A DNA stretch of 64,000 nt from JADKIH01 sp964595205 (GTDB lineage: Bacteria > Bacteroidota > Bacteroidia > AKYH767-A > 2013-40CM-41-45): the NCBI GenBank assembly GCA_964595205.1, contig CAZQOQ010000015.1, positions 124,001 to 188,000 on the forward strand, written 5' to 3'. Numbering within the stretch: position 1 is the first letter of the stretch; every line of letters begins with the position of its first letter. Below are positions 33,673 through 42,269 of the stretch, piece by piece. The position numbers and the translations under genes were made by a program. Below the pieces are notes generated by a model, which saw nothing but the letters and a program-made list of their open reading frames with translations, did no database searches and was not told the DNA's origin.

Positions 33673-34875
33673 ATGCGTGGAAAACGGATCTTGTTGGGAA
33701 TCACAGGCAGCATCGCAGCTTACAAGTCTGCGGTATTAGCCAGGCTATTTATCAAATCCGGCGCCGAAGTGAAAGTGATCATGACGCATGCAGCAACGGA
33801 ATTTATCACACCGTTGACATTATCGGTCCTCACAAAGAATCCGGTAATTACCGATTCACATGATACGGAAACAGGGGAATGGAATAATCATGTCGAACTT
33901 GCTTTGTGGGCCGACGCATTTGTACTTGCTCCGGCATCGGCCAATACGCTCTCCAAGATGGCACTTGGAATCGCCGATAACCACCTGCTGACCTGTTATC
34001 TCTCTGCCCGTTGCCCGGTTTTTATTGCGCCTGCCATGGACCTTGATATGTACCGGCATTCAGCGGTTCAGGAGAATCTGAACAAACTTTCAGCACTGAA
34101 AAATCATCATGTAATTTCTGTTGTTGACGGCGAACTTGCCAGCGGACTTTACGGTGAAGGAAGGATGGAGGAGCCGGAGAAGATTTTCGACTTCATCAGC
34201 AGGTACTTTTCGGGCAATCTGCCATTGAGTGGAATGAATGCGCTGGTCACCGCAGGACCTACATTCGAATCGATCGATCCTGTGCGTTTCATCGGGAATC
34301 GTTCTTCAGGCAAAATGGGTTATGCCATTGCCGAGGAGCTTTCAAGGCAGGGAGCAAGCGTTACGCTCGTATCCGGTCCCAGCAGTCTGTCTTTATCGGA
34401 TCATTCCATTGAATTGAAAAAAGTGAAAACGGCAGAGGAGATGTTCAATGCCTGCATGAAGGATTTTGAAAAGATGGATATTATTGTAATGTCTGCCGCC
34501 GTTGCCGATTTTAAACCGGATGCCGTTGCCGATGAAAAAATTAAAAAGAAAAATAACGGAATGTCGTTATCGTTAGTTCCTACGGCGGACATTTTAAAAA
34601 ACATGGGTGAAAGGAAAAAAGACGATCAGTTCCTCGTGGGTTTTGCGCTTGAGACGAATGATGAAATGAAACATGCAAAAGAAAAACTGCAATCAAAAAA
34701 CCTGGACATGATCGTCCTCAATTCGCTGAATGACGACGGAGCAGGTTTTGAGGTGTCGACGAATAAGGTTACCATCATTGATCGTTCCGGAACCGAACAT
34801 GCTTTCGGAAAAAAACCAAAGGAAGAAGTGGCACGCGACCTCGTGCATGTGATGGTGGAGAAAATAAAAAAATAA
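33673..34875 (+). CDS. coaBC: Bifunctional CoaBC (phosphopantothenoylcysteine decarboxylase / synthase)
   Basis: This 400-residue enzyme performs two steps of coenzyme A synthesis. CoaC, the FMN decarboxylase (about residues 1-185), shows GKRILLGITGSIAAYKS, HVELALWADAFVLAPASANT and the PAMDLDMY variant of the PAMNxxM motif. CoaB, the CTP-dependent ligase (about 188-400), shows NALVTAGPTFESIDPVRFIGNRSSGKMG and the AAVADF and KIKK motifs. The product is 4'-phosphopantetheine. It ends 4 bases before the DUF4835 gene, so they are co-transcribed. Confidence 0.93.
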   Translation: MRGKRILLGITGSIAAYKSAVLARLFIKSGAEVKVIMTHAATEFITPLTLSVLTKNPVITDSHDTETGEWNNHVELALWADAFVLAPASANTLSKMALGIADNHLLTCYLSARCPVFIAPAMDLDMYRHSAVQENLNKLSALKNHHVISVVDGELASGLYGEGRMEEPEKIFDFISRYFSGNLPLSGMNALVTAGPTFESIDPVRFIGNRSSGKMGYAIAEELSRQGASVTLVSGPSSLSLSDHSIELKKVKTAEEMFNACMKDFEKMDIIVMSAAVADFKPDAVADEKIKKKNNGMSLSLVPTADILKNMGERKKDDQFLVGFALETNDEMKHAKEKLQSKNLDMIVLNSLNDDGAGFEVSTNKVTIIDRSGTEHAFGKKPKEEVARDLVHVMVEKIKK

Positions 34876-34879
34876 TAAT

Positions 34880-35782
34880 ATGAGGAAGATTTTAATATTC
34901 TCAATCCTTGCATTGTTTCCCGGACTGTCCAGTTATGCCCAGGAATTAAACTGCCAGGTATCCGTTCTAACACCTGCGATCCAGGCAAGCGATAAGAGTA
35001 TTTACGACGACCTGCAGACCGATCTGAGGGAGTTTCTCAATAACAGGAAATGGACGGACGACGAATTTCTTAACCAGGAACGGATCGAATGCAGCATGGT
35101 CATCACGATCAGCGAGCGAAACGACGATAATTTTAAGGCAGACATACAGGTTCAGTCGCGCCGCCCGGTCTATGGCAGTTCTTATAATACGACGATGATC
35201 AATCACAAGGACGATAATTTTACATTTAAATATATCCAGGATCAGGTCATTGATTTTGACGAGACGAATATCAATTCAAATCTTACGGCAGTCGTAGCCT
35301 TTTATGCCTACATCATTATTGGCATCGACTACGATTCGTTTTCTCCGGAAGGGGGCACACCATATTTTGTGAAGGCACAAACGATCGTGAACAATGCCCA
35401 GCGTTTACCGGACCAGGGCTGGAAATCATTTGAGAGCAGTCAGAGAAACAGGTATTGGATCGTCGAGAATTTATTGAATGTTTCATTCAAGCCACTCAGG
35501 AATTTCAGTTATACATACCATCGGCTGGGTTTCGACAAGTTTTATGATAATATTCTCGATGCGCGACTTACGATCACTAACAACCTGGATGAACTGAGAA
35601 AAGTTTACCAGGATAAACCTAATTCTGTCATCATGGATATATTCTTTCTTGCCAAGGTAGATGAAATCGTGAATCTTTATGCTCAGGCGACCAGCGACGA
35701 GAAGAACCGGGCCTTGCAAATTTTAACCCTTGTGGATCCCGCAAGAACTCTAAAGTATCAAACTTTTGCAACAGGGAAATAG
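34880..35782 (+). CDS. DUF4835 family secreted protein
   Basis: This 300-residue protein has a signal peptide (residues 1-20, ending SYAQ) and matches DUF4835, a Bacteroidota-specific family that regularly follows coaBC. Landmarks are ELNCQVSVLTPAIQ, TYHRLGFDKFYDNILDAR and the closing LTLVDPARTLKYQTF. It is probably periplasmic; no function is established. The conserved neighbourhood with bamD suggests an envelope role. In related genomes recN commonly comes next; here ychF does, after 95 bases. Confidence 0.85.
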   Translation: MRKILIFSILALFPGLSSYAQELNCQVSVLTPAIQASDKSIYDDLQTDLREFLNNRKWTDDEFLNQERIECSMVITISERNDDNFKADIQVQSRRPVYGSSYNTTMINHKDDNFTFKYIQDQVIDFDETNINSNLTAVVAFYAYIIIGIDYDSFSPEGGTPYFVKAQTIVNNAQRLPDQGWKSFESSQRNRYWIVENLLNVSFKPLRNFSYTYHRLGFDKFYDNILDARLTITNNLDELRKVYQDKPNSVIMDIFFLAKVDEIVNLYAQATSDEKNRALQILTLVDPARTLKYQTFATGK

Positions 35783-35803
35783 TAGTTTTCTTATCTCACA
35801 TCA

Positions 35804-35873
35804 CCCCAACCCCAAACACCAAACGCCAAACACCAAACGATTAACCAATAACCAATAACAAGTAACCAACACC
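35804..35873. repeat. Ten intergenic heptamers directly before ychF
   Basis: Ten consecutive 7-bp units ending in AAC, such as ACCAAAC, GCCAAAC and CAATAAC, run from 35804 to 35873, and the ychF ATG is at 35878. The heptamer tract therefore makes up most of the leader or promoter of ychF. Confidence 0.75.
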
Positions 35874-35877
35874 AAAG

Positions 35878-36978
35878 ATGGGTCTCAAATGTGGAATCGT
35901 CGGACTGCCGAATGTAGGAAAGTCGACGCTCTTTAATTGTCTTTCAAATGCCAAAGCACAGGCAGCTAATTTTCCTTTTTGCACAATCGAACCGAATGTA
36001 GGAGTGATCACCGTTCCGGATGAGCGGCTCAATGTCATAGAGAAATTTGTAAAACCTCAGCGAATCGTGCCGACGACCATTGAGATCGTCGATATTGCAG
36101 GTCTTGTAAAAGGTGCCAGCAAAGGCGAGGGACTGGGTAACCAGTTTTTGAGTAATATACGCGAGTGCGATGCAATTATTCATGTAATACGTTGTTTCGA
36201 AGATCCCAATGTAGTTCACGTGGATGGTTCGGTGAACCCGGTGAGAGACAAAGGAACCATCGATACAGAGTTGCAGCTGAAGGATCTTGAGAGTGTCGAA
36301 AAGAAAATTGCAAGAACGGAGAAGATGGCCAAGTCGGGCGTGGATAAGGAAGCGAAGAAGTGCATGGAAATTCTGCAAGTCTATAAAGAACACCTCGAAA
36401 AAGGTAAGTCGGCCCGCAGCGCTCCCGTCAGCCCGGAAGATAAGCGATTCATAGCCGACATTTTTTTACTCACCGCGAAGCCCGTTTTATATGTGTGTAA
36501 TGTCGATGAAGCTTCAGTCAATACCGGAAATAAATATGTTGATGCGCTTAAAGCTGAAGTGAAAGATGAAAATGCAGAAGTTCTTGTAATCGCCGCAGCT
36601 ATCGAAGCTGAGATTGCGCAACTGGAAAGTTACGACGACAGGGCGGCGTTTTTGAAAGATCTTGGTTTGACAGAATCAGGTGTTAGCAAACTCATTCATG
36701 CCGCATACAGATTGTTGAATCTTTCCACTTATTTTACTGCAGGAGAGAAGGAAGTTCGTGCATGGACCATTACCAAGGGAATGTATGCGCCGCAGGCTGC
36801 GGGTGTAATTCACTCGGATTTCGAAAAAGGGTTTATCAAGGCAGAAGTTATACGCTATGATGATTTTGTTCAGTATGGTTCGGAAGCTGCTTGCAGGGAA
36901 GCAGGGAAATTAAGTATTGAAGGGAAGGAATATCTGGTGAATGATGGGGATGTGATGCACTTTCGATTCAATGTTTGA
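35878..36978 (+). CDS. ychF: Redox-regulated ATPase YchF (OLA1 family)
   Basis: This 366-residue P-loop protein has G1 GLPNVGKST (residues 8-16), G3 DIAGLVKGASKGEGLGNQF and a TGS/ubiquitin-like C-terminal domain (about 280-366, TYFTAGEKEVRAW, HFRFNV). Despite its Obg-like fold the family prefers ATP and is linked to ribosome function and oxidative stress. It is cytoplasmic and full-length. Transcription is probably separate from the bamD operon, as a heptamer repeat fills the 95-bp gap. Confidence 0.93.
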   Translation: MGLKCGIVGLPNVGKSTLFNCLSNAKAQAANFPFCTIEPNVGVITVPDERLNVIEKFVKPQRIVPTTIEIVDIAGLVKGASKGEGLGNQFLSNIRECDAIIHVIRCFEDPNVVHVDGSVNPVRDKGTIDTELQLKDLESVEKKIARTEKMAKSGVDKEAKKCMEILQVYKEHLEKGKSARSAPVSPEDKRFIADIFLLTAKPVLYVCNVDEASVNTGNKYVDALKAEVKDENAEVLVIAAAIEAEIAQLESYDDRAAFLKDLGLTESGVSKLIHAAYRLLNLSTYFTAGEKEVRAWTITKGMYAPQAAGVIHSDFEKGFIKAEVIRYDDFVQYGSEAACREAGKLSIEGKEYLVNDGDVMHFRFNV

Positions 36979-37066
36979 AATTAAAAGTACCGGCAAAACT
37001 TGTATCCTGATTTAGAACTTGTTTCCTGGTTCTTAGCTATTAGTATCTGGCTTTATATTCAATCCT

Positions 37067-37684
37067 ATGACTACAATTTTCCTCGTTATAACCATCCTCG
37101 TCAGTCTCCTTGCATTTCAGAATCATGCATTATATTCCAGACTGATATTCAATCCTTACCTGATCAATACAAACAAGCAATGGTACCGGTTTTTTTCGTC
37201 GGGGTTCATTCATGCAGATGGAATTCATCTTGCTATTAATATGCTCGTATTGTATTCGTTCGGTGGTATCGTAGAATATTTTTATTCTGATGCGTTTGGA
37301 GAGCGTGGTAGTTTCTATTTTGTAATTCTTTATCTCAGTTCATTAATGATGTCGATCATTCCGACTTACAACAATCATAAACTAAATCCTTCGTATAACG
37401 GACTTGGCGCATCCGGTGCCGTTTCTGCAGTTGTGTTTTCATTCATACTTTTCGACCCGTTGAAGACGCTATCATTATACTATATTATTAATCTGCCCGG
37501 AATAGTTTTTGGAATACTCTATTTAGCCTATTGTTATTACATGGGAAAAAAAGGCGGGGACAATGTCAATCACAGCGCGCATATGTGGGGTGCCATATAT
37601 GGTTTTGGTTATACAGTGCTTTTAAAACCTTCGCTGTTGCTCGATTTTTTTGAAAAGTTAATTTATTTCAGGAATGCAATCTAA
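37067..37684 (+). CDS. Rhomboid family intramembrane serine protease
   Basis: This 205-residue protein has six probable membrane helices and the catalytic dyad: Ser116 in GLGASGAVSA and His172 in NHSAHMWGAIYG. The HIHLAINM-like segment (GIHLAINMLVLYSFGG) on the second helix and the early WYRFFSSGFIHAD loop are also typical. It cleaves membrane proteins within or next to the bilayer; substrates are unknown. Its end overlaps the start of the HAD phosphatase by 11 bases, so the pair is translationally coupled. Confidence 0.9.
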   Translation: MTTIFLVITILVSLLAFQNHALYSRLIFNPYLINTNKQWYRFFSSGFIHADGIHLAINMLVLYSFGGIVEYFYSDAFGERGSFYFVILYLSSLMMSIIPTYNNHKLNPSYNGLGASGAVSAVVFSFILFDPLKTLSLYYIINLPGIVFGILYLAYCYYMGKKGGDNVNHSAHMWGAIYGFGYTVLLKPSLLLDFFEKLIYFRNAI

Positions 37685-38174
37685 ACGCAAGGCAATCTTC
37701 CTCGACCGTGATGGTGTCCTCATTCGTGAAAGAGGAGATTACACCTGGCTTCTGGAGGACATGATCATCAACGAAAATGTCGATAAAGCGCTTAAGATGT
37801 TTTCTGAAAATGGATATCTGTTAATCGTCATTTCAAATCAATCAGGGATAGCAAAAGGACTTTATACTAAAAAAGACACCGATTATCTTCATTTGCATCT
37901 CGACCGTTACCTGAGGAATAAAGGTGTAACCATCGATGAGTATTATTATTGTCCGCATCATCCTTCAGTTTCCATGTGTCTTTGCCGTAAGCCGGATTCA
38001 CTGTTACTCGAAAAGGCGATTGCACGATTTGATATCAATGCTTCTGAATCCTGGTTCATCGGCGATGCAGACAGAGACATAGAAGCCGGTATCAAAGCAG
38101 GAGTAAAATCAATAAAGATGAATGTAAACGGTTCACTGCTGGAACTGGCGGTTACGCTGCTATCCGGGCAATAG
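37674..38174 (+). CDS. HAD-IIIA phosphatase, GmhB-like
   Basis: This 166-residue enzyme has HAD motif I FLDRDGVLI (residues 9-17), motif II ISNQSG, and motif IV GDADRDIEAG. The zinc-binding loop YYCPHHPSVSMCLCRKP (about residues 92-108) is specific to GmhB, the phosphatase removing the C7 phosphate of glycero-manno-heptose 1,7-bisphosphate in LPS core or glycan synthesis. Histidinol-phosphate phosphatases share this fold but are usually fused or longer. It overlaps the rhomboid gene by 11 bases. Confidence 0.83.
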   Translation: MQSKRKAIFLDRDGVLIRERGDYTWLLEDMIINENVDKALKMFSENGYLLIVISNQSGIAKGLYTKKDTDYLHLHLDRYLRNKGVTIDEYYYCPHHPSVSMCLCRKPDSLLLEKAIARFDINASESWFIGDADRDIEAGIKAGVKSIKMNVNGSLLELAVTLLSGQ

Positions 38175-38286
38175 ACTTTTATCGGATCAGATAAAAACGG
38201 CCGCAAATCAATAACCACAAAGCGTTGTTAAAAAAATAAACTATTGCCAACACGCAATCGATAAATTGAAATTATCTTTATTGTCT

Positions 38287-39144
38287 ATGAATCCAACATA
38301 CATCAATTACAACGGCAACATTATCGATGCCTCTCAGCCGGTATTTACGGCTGCTAACAGGGCCTTCAGGTATGGAGATGCCATTTTTGAAACGATACGT
38401 TTAATGCAGGGCGAAATCCTCTTTTTCGAAAAGCACCTGGCCAGGCTTTCCAGAAGTATGGACTTATTGGGAATGAATCCAAACGACGACCTTACGTTTC
38501 ATAATCTTTATCTTTCAATCCGCCACCTGGATCAGGTAAACAATTTGAAAGGGAATGGTAGAATCCGGCTGGAAGTCTTTAGGAACGACGGTGGACTTTA
38601 TACTCCTCACAGCAATGATGTTTCGTATGTTATCGAGACGTCTTCCGTTGCGCATAAGGAATATCAGTTGAATGAGAATGGATTAAAAATAGAAATCTAT
38701 TCGGATATCAAAAAGCCAGTCAGCAGGTTATCTAATCTTAAGTCATCAAACGCTTTATATTATGTAATGGCCGGTTTGTATAAAAATACGATTCACAGCG
38801 GAGACTGTCTTGTATTAAATACCGACGGAAGAATAGCCGAAGCCATCAGCTCCAATATATTCCTGGTCGATACCAATAAGGTCTTTACTCCTGCATTAAC
38901 GGAAGCTTGTGTGGCAGGAGTTATGCGTGAAACGGTCATCGAGCATCTTCTGTCGCATCGTATTCCTCTCGTAGAAAAGGGGATCACGGTAGAAGACCTG
39001 TTAAAGGCAGATGAGATTTTCCTGACAGATGTTATTCATGGAATGCGTTGGGTATCTGCTTTCAGGAATAAGAGATATTTTAATAATTTTTCCCGGGCAT
39101 TGTTGAGTGAAATCAATGAATATAATCAAATGAAAAAGGTCTGA
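38287..39144 (+). CDS. Class IV aminotransferase (PLP-dependent)
   Basis: This 285-residue enzyme belongs to the IlvE / aminodeoxychorismate lyase / D-amino-acid aminotransferase group. It shows RYGDAIFETIRL near residue 27, RIRLEVFRNDGG, the PLP lysine in SNLKSSNALYYV (about residue 150) and DGRIAEAISSNIFLV. The exact substrate (branched amino acid, aminodeoxychorismate or another) cannot be fixed from sequence. The ATG at 38287 begins conserved sequence; a TTG at 38266 would add seven residues. Its stop codon lies inside its own terminator hairpin. Confidence 0.85.
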   Translation: MNPTYINYNGNIIDASQPVFTAANRAFRYGDAIFETIRLMQGEILFFEKHLARLSRSMDLLGMNPNDDLTFHNLYLSIRHLDQVNNLKGNGRIRLEVFRNDGGLYTPHSNDVSYVIETSSVAHKEYQLNENGLKIEIYSDIKKPVSRLSNLKSSNALYYVMAGLYKNTIHSGDCLVLNTDGRIAEAISSNIFLVDTNKVFTPALTEACVAGVMRETVIEHLLSHRIPLVEKGITVEDLLKADEIFLTDVIHGMRWVSAFRNKRYFNNFSRALLSEINEYNQMKKV

Positions 39145-39160
39145 TTTCTCAGACCTTTTT
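39133..39160 (+). terminator. Terminator of the class IV aminotransferase gene
   Basis: A perfect 12-bp stem (AAAAAGGTCTGA and TCAGACCTTTTT) with a TTTC loop. The TGA stop codon (39142-39144) is part of the left arm. It is symmetrical and can also serve the convergent gene that ends at 39181. Confidence 0.85.
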
Positions 39161-39180
39161 CATTTAAAAGAGAAAATAGA

Positions 39181-39747
39181 TTATTTTTTAGCGTTCTCAG
39201 GCATATTCATGCTTTCTGCCATAGCCATATTCTGCTCGCAGGTAGTTTTAGCTTCTGCATAAGCATTTGACCAGCTGTCAATTTTTGTCTGAGCATCTGT
39301 CATTTTAGTCTTGAAATCTGCAAGACCTTTAGTTGCTTCTTCCGGTGTAACTTCGCCTTTGATAACCTTGGCATTCCACTCGCTGAATTGTTTTGTAGTC
39401 TCATCCCAGGCAGATTTGAAACCATTCCACTCGTTCTGCATAGCTTCAAATTTAGAAGCATCCTGATTTGCTGCGGCAGCCATTTCAGTAACTTTTGTCT
39501 TCATCGCCTGATCTTTTGAATTAGCCATGTTGTTCATCATTGCAGTTTGTTGAGCTGCAAAATCTTTGGCTTTAGTGGCAGTCTGAGAAAGTTCATTGCT
39601 CCAGTTGGCAGCTTTTTCACCTAAAGCGGTCCAATCAGTACTGAATTGGTTTATTTCTGCAATAGTTTTCTCATCAACTTTTTTCGTGCAAGAAGTGAAG
39701 CTCATAGCTCCAGCAACTAATAATGTTAAAATAGCGTTAGTTTTCAT
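39181..39747 (-). CDS. Lipoprotein of unknown function, helical
   Basis: This 188-residue protein starts with a lipoprotein signal (MKTNAILTLLVAGAMSFTSC, Cys20 lipidated). The rest is Ala/Lys/Glu/Thr/Gln-rich and almost entirely helical, with repeated WxxW-like spacing of tryptophans (DWTALGEKAANWSNEL, EWNGFKSAWDE, QFSEWNAKV, KIDSWSNAY), suggesting a coiled coil or helical bundle. No family is recognised. It is a single gene with a 106-bp gap to the next gene on the same strand. Confidence 0.7.
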   Translation of the reverse strand: MKTNAILTLLVAGAMSFTSCTKKVDEKTIAEINQFSTDWTALGEKAANWSNELSQTATKAKDFAAQQTAMMNNMANSKDQAMKTKVTEMAAAANQDASKFEAMQNEWNGFKSAWDETTKQFSEWNAKVIKGEVTPEEATKGLADFKTKMTDAQTKIDSWSNAYAEAKTTCEQNMAMAESMNMPENAKK

Positions 39748-39853
39748 TTTGATTTATAATATGGTTTTGAGTTATTTCGTACAAAAATATATAAATGATT
39801 CTTCTGAAATTTTTTTTTCTTAATTTCTTATTGACAATTGTCGGTTTATTACT

Positions 39854-40459
39854 CTATTTTTCCTTCACATCGGGGAAAACGTTCCTTATATAGTCGATTT
39901 TTGAGTTAATCGTGCTTTTTTTCGGAAACACACCCTGGTTGGCAATTCGTATATCTTCGATTGAGTAAAAAGCCTGGGGATTTACCTTTTTAATGATATT
40001 CCGGATCATATTAATGTCTTTTCTTTTTACAATGCTAAAAATGATCTTAACCGGGCCTTTGATTCCCTGTCCGTCGATAACAGTTATTCCAACATTGTGT
40101 TTTGCCAGGGCGCTGACCAGAGTTTCCGTATTACCGGGGGTGATGATACGCAGTACCTGTAAACCCAGTGCCAGCCTGTTTTCTATAAGCATGCCCACAT
40201 AGGTTCCCATGGCAAAACCGCCCGCAAATCCAATATAACACACCGGGTTGTCGAGGTGTTGCATGACCTGGCGTATTGAGATCAGCCAGACGAGGACTTC
40301 AAAAAAACCGATGAACGGGACGATGTTCCTGAATCCCTTTGAGATAAAAACATTTCGAAGCGTGCCAAGTGTTACATCGATGGTACGGGCAATGAAAATC
40401 AAAATGGGTAACAAAACCCATCTGAATACTTCTGAATCTGTAAATCCTGAATCGATCAT
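39854..40459 (-). CDS. DUF2179/DUF5698 membrane protein (YebE/UPF0316-like)
   Basis: This 201-residue protein has three N-terminal membrane helices (about residues 12-90, including FIARTIDVTLGTLRNVFISKG, a signature of UPF0316) and a C-terminal cytoplasmic DUF2179 domain (GNTETLVSALAKHNVGITVIDGQG, VNPQAFYSIEDIR). No biochemical function is established. The DUF2179 fold suggests small-ligand binding. Its start overlaps the stop of the sirtuin gene by 4 bases, so the two are coupled. Confidence 0.88.
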   Translation of the reverse strand: MIDSGFTDSEVFRWVLLPILIFIARTIDVTLGTLRNVFISKGFRNIVPFIGFFEVLVWLISIRQVMQHLDNPVCYIGFAGGFAMGTYVGMLIENRLALGLQVLRIITPGNTETLVSALAKHNVGITVIDGQGIKGPVKIIFSIVKRKDINMIRNIIKKVNPQAFYSIEDIRIANQGVFPKKSTINSKIDYIRNVFPDVKEK

Positions 40460-41151
40460 TTGATATCCTGATACTTTTTATTGAGTAAGAGGTCCCTGAG
40501 TTTCGGTATCCCGGTACCCGCATTTTCTCGAAAGGTTGTGTATCCGTTGATCTCCATAGCATTCGGATCAACGATATATCTTTCACATCCGGGCGGTGAA
40601 TAGTGAATCAGTCCGGCAGCCGGATATACTGCCAGTGATGTGCCCGTCACGATGAAAATCTCAGCCATCGAAACGATTCTCGCTGCCTCTTCGAGTGCAG
40701 GCACGAGTTCGCCAAACCAGACGATATGAGGACGAAGCTGCGAGCCAAGTTCACAGGTATCTCCCTCGTTGAGTTCTGCTCCATTGATCCTGTAGACCAG
40801 AGAAGGATTAACGGTGCTTCTCGATTTGAATATTTCTCCATGAAGGTGAAGGACCTTTCCGGAACCTGCTCTTTCATGAAGGTCGTCGATGTTTTGTGTG
40901 ATGATGGTTACATCGAAATCCGACTGTAGCCCGGCTAACACCTGATGTGCCCTGTTTGGTTCTGCTTTGAGCACCTGTTTCCTTCTTTCATTATAAAAAT
41001 CCAGTACCAGCTTCCTGTTTTTTCTCCATGCCTCCGGAGTCGCAACATCTTCAATCCTGTAATTCTCCCAGAGTCCATCACTGTCGCGAAAAGTCTTCAA
41101 TCCGCTTTCTGCACTCACACCCGCACCACTCAGTACTACCAGTTTTTTCAT
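40456..41151 (-). CDS. NAD-dependent protein deacylase (sirtuin, CobB/SIRT5 class)
   Basis: This 231-residue enzyme removes acyl groups from lysines using NAD. It shows GAGVSAESGLKTFRD (residues 9-23), TQNIDDLHERAG (85-96), the catalytic His104 in HLHGE, and GTSLAVYPAAG. Tyr53 and Arg56 (FYNERR) match the Y-x-x-R pair of CobB and SIRT5 that binds succinyl- or malonyl-lysine. The region that normally carries four zinc cysteines has only one (DTCELGSQLRPH), so the zinc site appears lost. It is cytoplasmic and coupled to the DUF2179 gene. Confidence 0.9.
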   Translation of the reverse strand: MKKLVVLSGAGVSAESGLKTFRDSDGLWENYRIEDVATPEAWRKNRKLVLDFYNERRKQVLKAEPNRAHQVLAGLQSDFDVTIITQNIDDLHERAGSGKVLHLHGEIFKSRSTVNPSLVYRINGAELNEGDTCELGSQLRPHIVWFGELVPALEEAARIVSMAEIFIVTGTSLAVYPAAGLIHYSPPGCERYIVDPNAMEINGYTTFRENAGTGIPKLRDLLLNKKYQDIK

Positions 41152-41192
41152 TAAAATATTCTGAAGCTTTCCTTGATTGCTGATTAAAAATA

Positions 41193-42158
41193 TTACTCAA
41201 TATACCAGTCACCCTCAATTTTATGACCGTTAAGAAAATCCTTTACCATTACCTTGTTTTTTCCTGCGAGCTGAAGTTCATTCACCGAAATATACCCCCC
41301 AGGCAAATAAATGTTCAGGTACGTTTTGTTATCGGTTAAAACTTTACCGGCAGGATGATGATGCAATGACTCATGAGGCATTGCGCTAAAAATCTTCAGC
41401 GTAAAGCTGATTCCTTTTTTATTATTAAGCTGCGTGTGTGCTCCCGGGTAAGGACTCAGTCCGAAAATAAAATTGCATAGCTGTTCCGGACGCTTTCTGA
41501 TATCGATGCGCGTATTTTCCTTATTCAGTTTCGGGGCTGTCTTCAATTCCCTGCCCATACTCATTTCACTCTGGTCCATCAGGTGTATATCATTATCGCC
41601 GATGGCTTTTACCGTTTTCAGCACGAGCGCAGCACCGGCAATCATTAACCGATCATGCAGTTCTCCGGCGGTCTCGTGTTTACCGATCATGGTTTGTTCC
41701 CTGAAAATTACCTTCCCCGAATCAATATTTTTATCGAGGAAAAAAGTGGTGATGCCGGTTTCTTTTTCACCATTCATGATAACCCAGTTGATCGGCGCAG
41801 CTCCCCGGTATTGAGGAAGGAGGGAAGCATGCAGGTTGAATGTTCCCTTCGGTGGCATACTCCAGATCACTTCAGGCAGCATCCTGAATGCCACGACTAC
41901 CTGCAGATCTGCTTTCAGAGCACGGAGTTCATTGATAAAATTTTCATCTTTGAGATTGACCGGTTGCAGGACATGGATACCATTAGCTGCCGCATATTCC
42001 TTCACCGGTGATGCATTCACTTTTTGTCCTCTGCCGGAGGGTTTATCGGGCGCAGTGACGACAGCCAAAACAGGGTATTTGTTTTTTACTAAAATGTCCA
42101 GGGACGGAACTGCGAATTCGGGTGTGCCATAAAAAATGACAGACGGCTTTAATGACAT
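41193..42158 (-). CDS. fmt: Methionyl-tRNA formyltransferase
   Basis: This 321-residue enzyme formylates initiator Met-tRNA with 10-formyl-tetrahydrofolate. It opens SVIFYGTPEFAVPSLDIL and has the catalytic block HASLLPQYRGAAPINWVI (about residues 109-126) and GITTFFLDKNIDSGKV. The C-terminal tRNA-binding OB domain covers about 205-321. The ATG at 42158 matches the usual start; an in-frame extension to 42191 runs into heptamer repeat. def (deformylase) is not nearby. Confidence 0.93.
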   Translation of the reverse strand: MSLKPSVIFYGTPEFAVPSLDILVKNKYPVLAVVTAPDKPSGRGQKVNASPVKEYAAANGIHVLQPVNLKDENFINELRALKADLQVVVAFRMLPEVIWSMPPKGTFNLHASLLPQYRGAAPINWVIMNGEKETGITTFFLDKNIDSGKVIFREQTMIGKHETAGELHDRLMIAGAALVLKTVKAIGDNDIHLMDQSEMSMGRELKTAPKLNKENTRIDIRKRPEQLCNFIFGLSPYPGAHTQLNNKKGISFTLKIFSAMPHESLHHHPAGKVLTDNKTYLNIYLPGGYISVNELQLAGKNKVMVKDFLNGHKIEGDWYIE

Positions 42159-42180
42159 TCGGCAAATGTACTGGAATAGG

Positions 42181-42229
42181 TTAAAAGTCAAAAATCAAAA
42201 TTCAAAGGTCAAAAGTCAAGAGTCAAAAA
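42181..42229. repeat. Seven intergenic heptamers (TCAAAAA type)
   Basis: Seven in-phase 7-bp units (TCAAAAA, TCAAAAT, TCAAAGG, TCAAAAG, TCAAGAG and the like) lie upstream of fmt, between it and the MATE gene. The same unit family is seen at 32315 and 49621. Confidence 0.8.
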
Positions 42230-42269
42230 GGGTGAACAGTCATGTTTATAATTCCAATATAACGGAGTT

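Noticed and set aside
41473..41814. 113-codon frame antisense to fmt
   Set aside because: It is antisense to the conserved formyltransferase, has no start context, and its product is Ser-rich low complexity.
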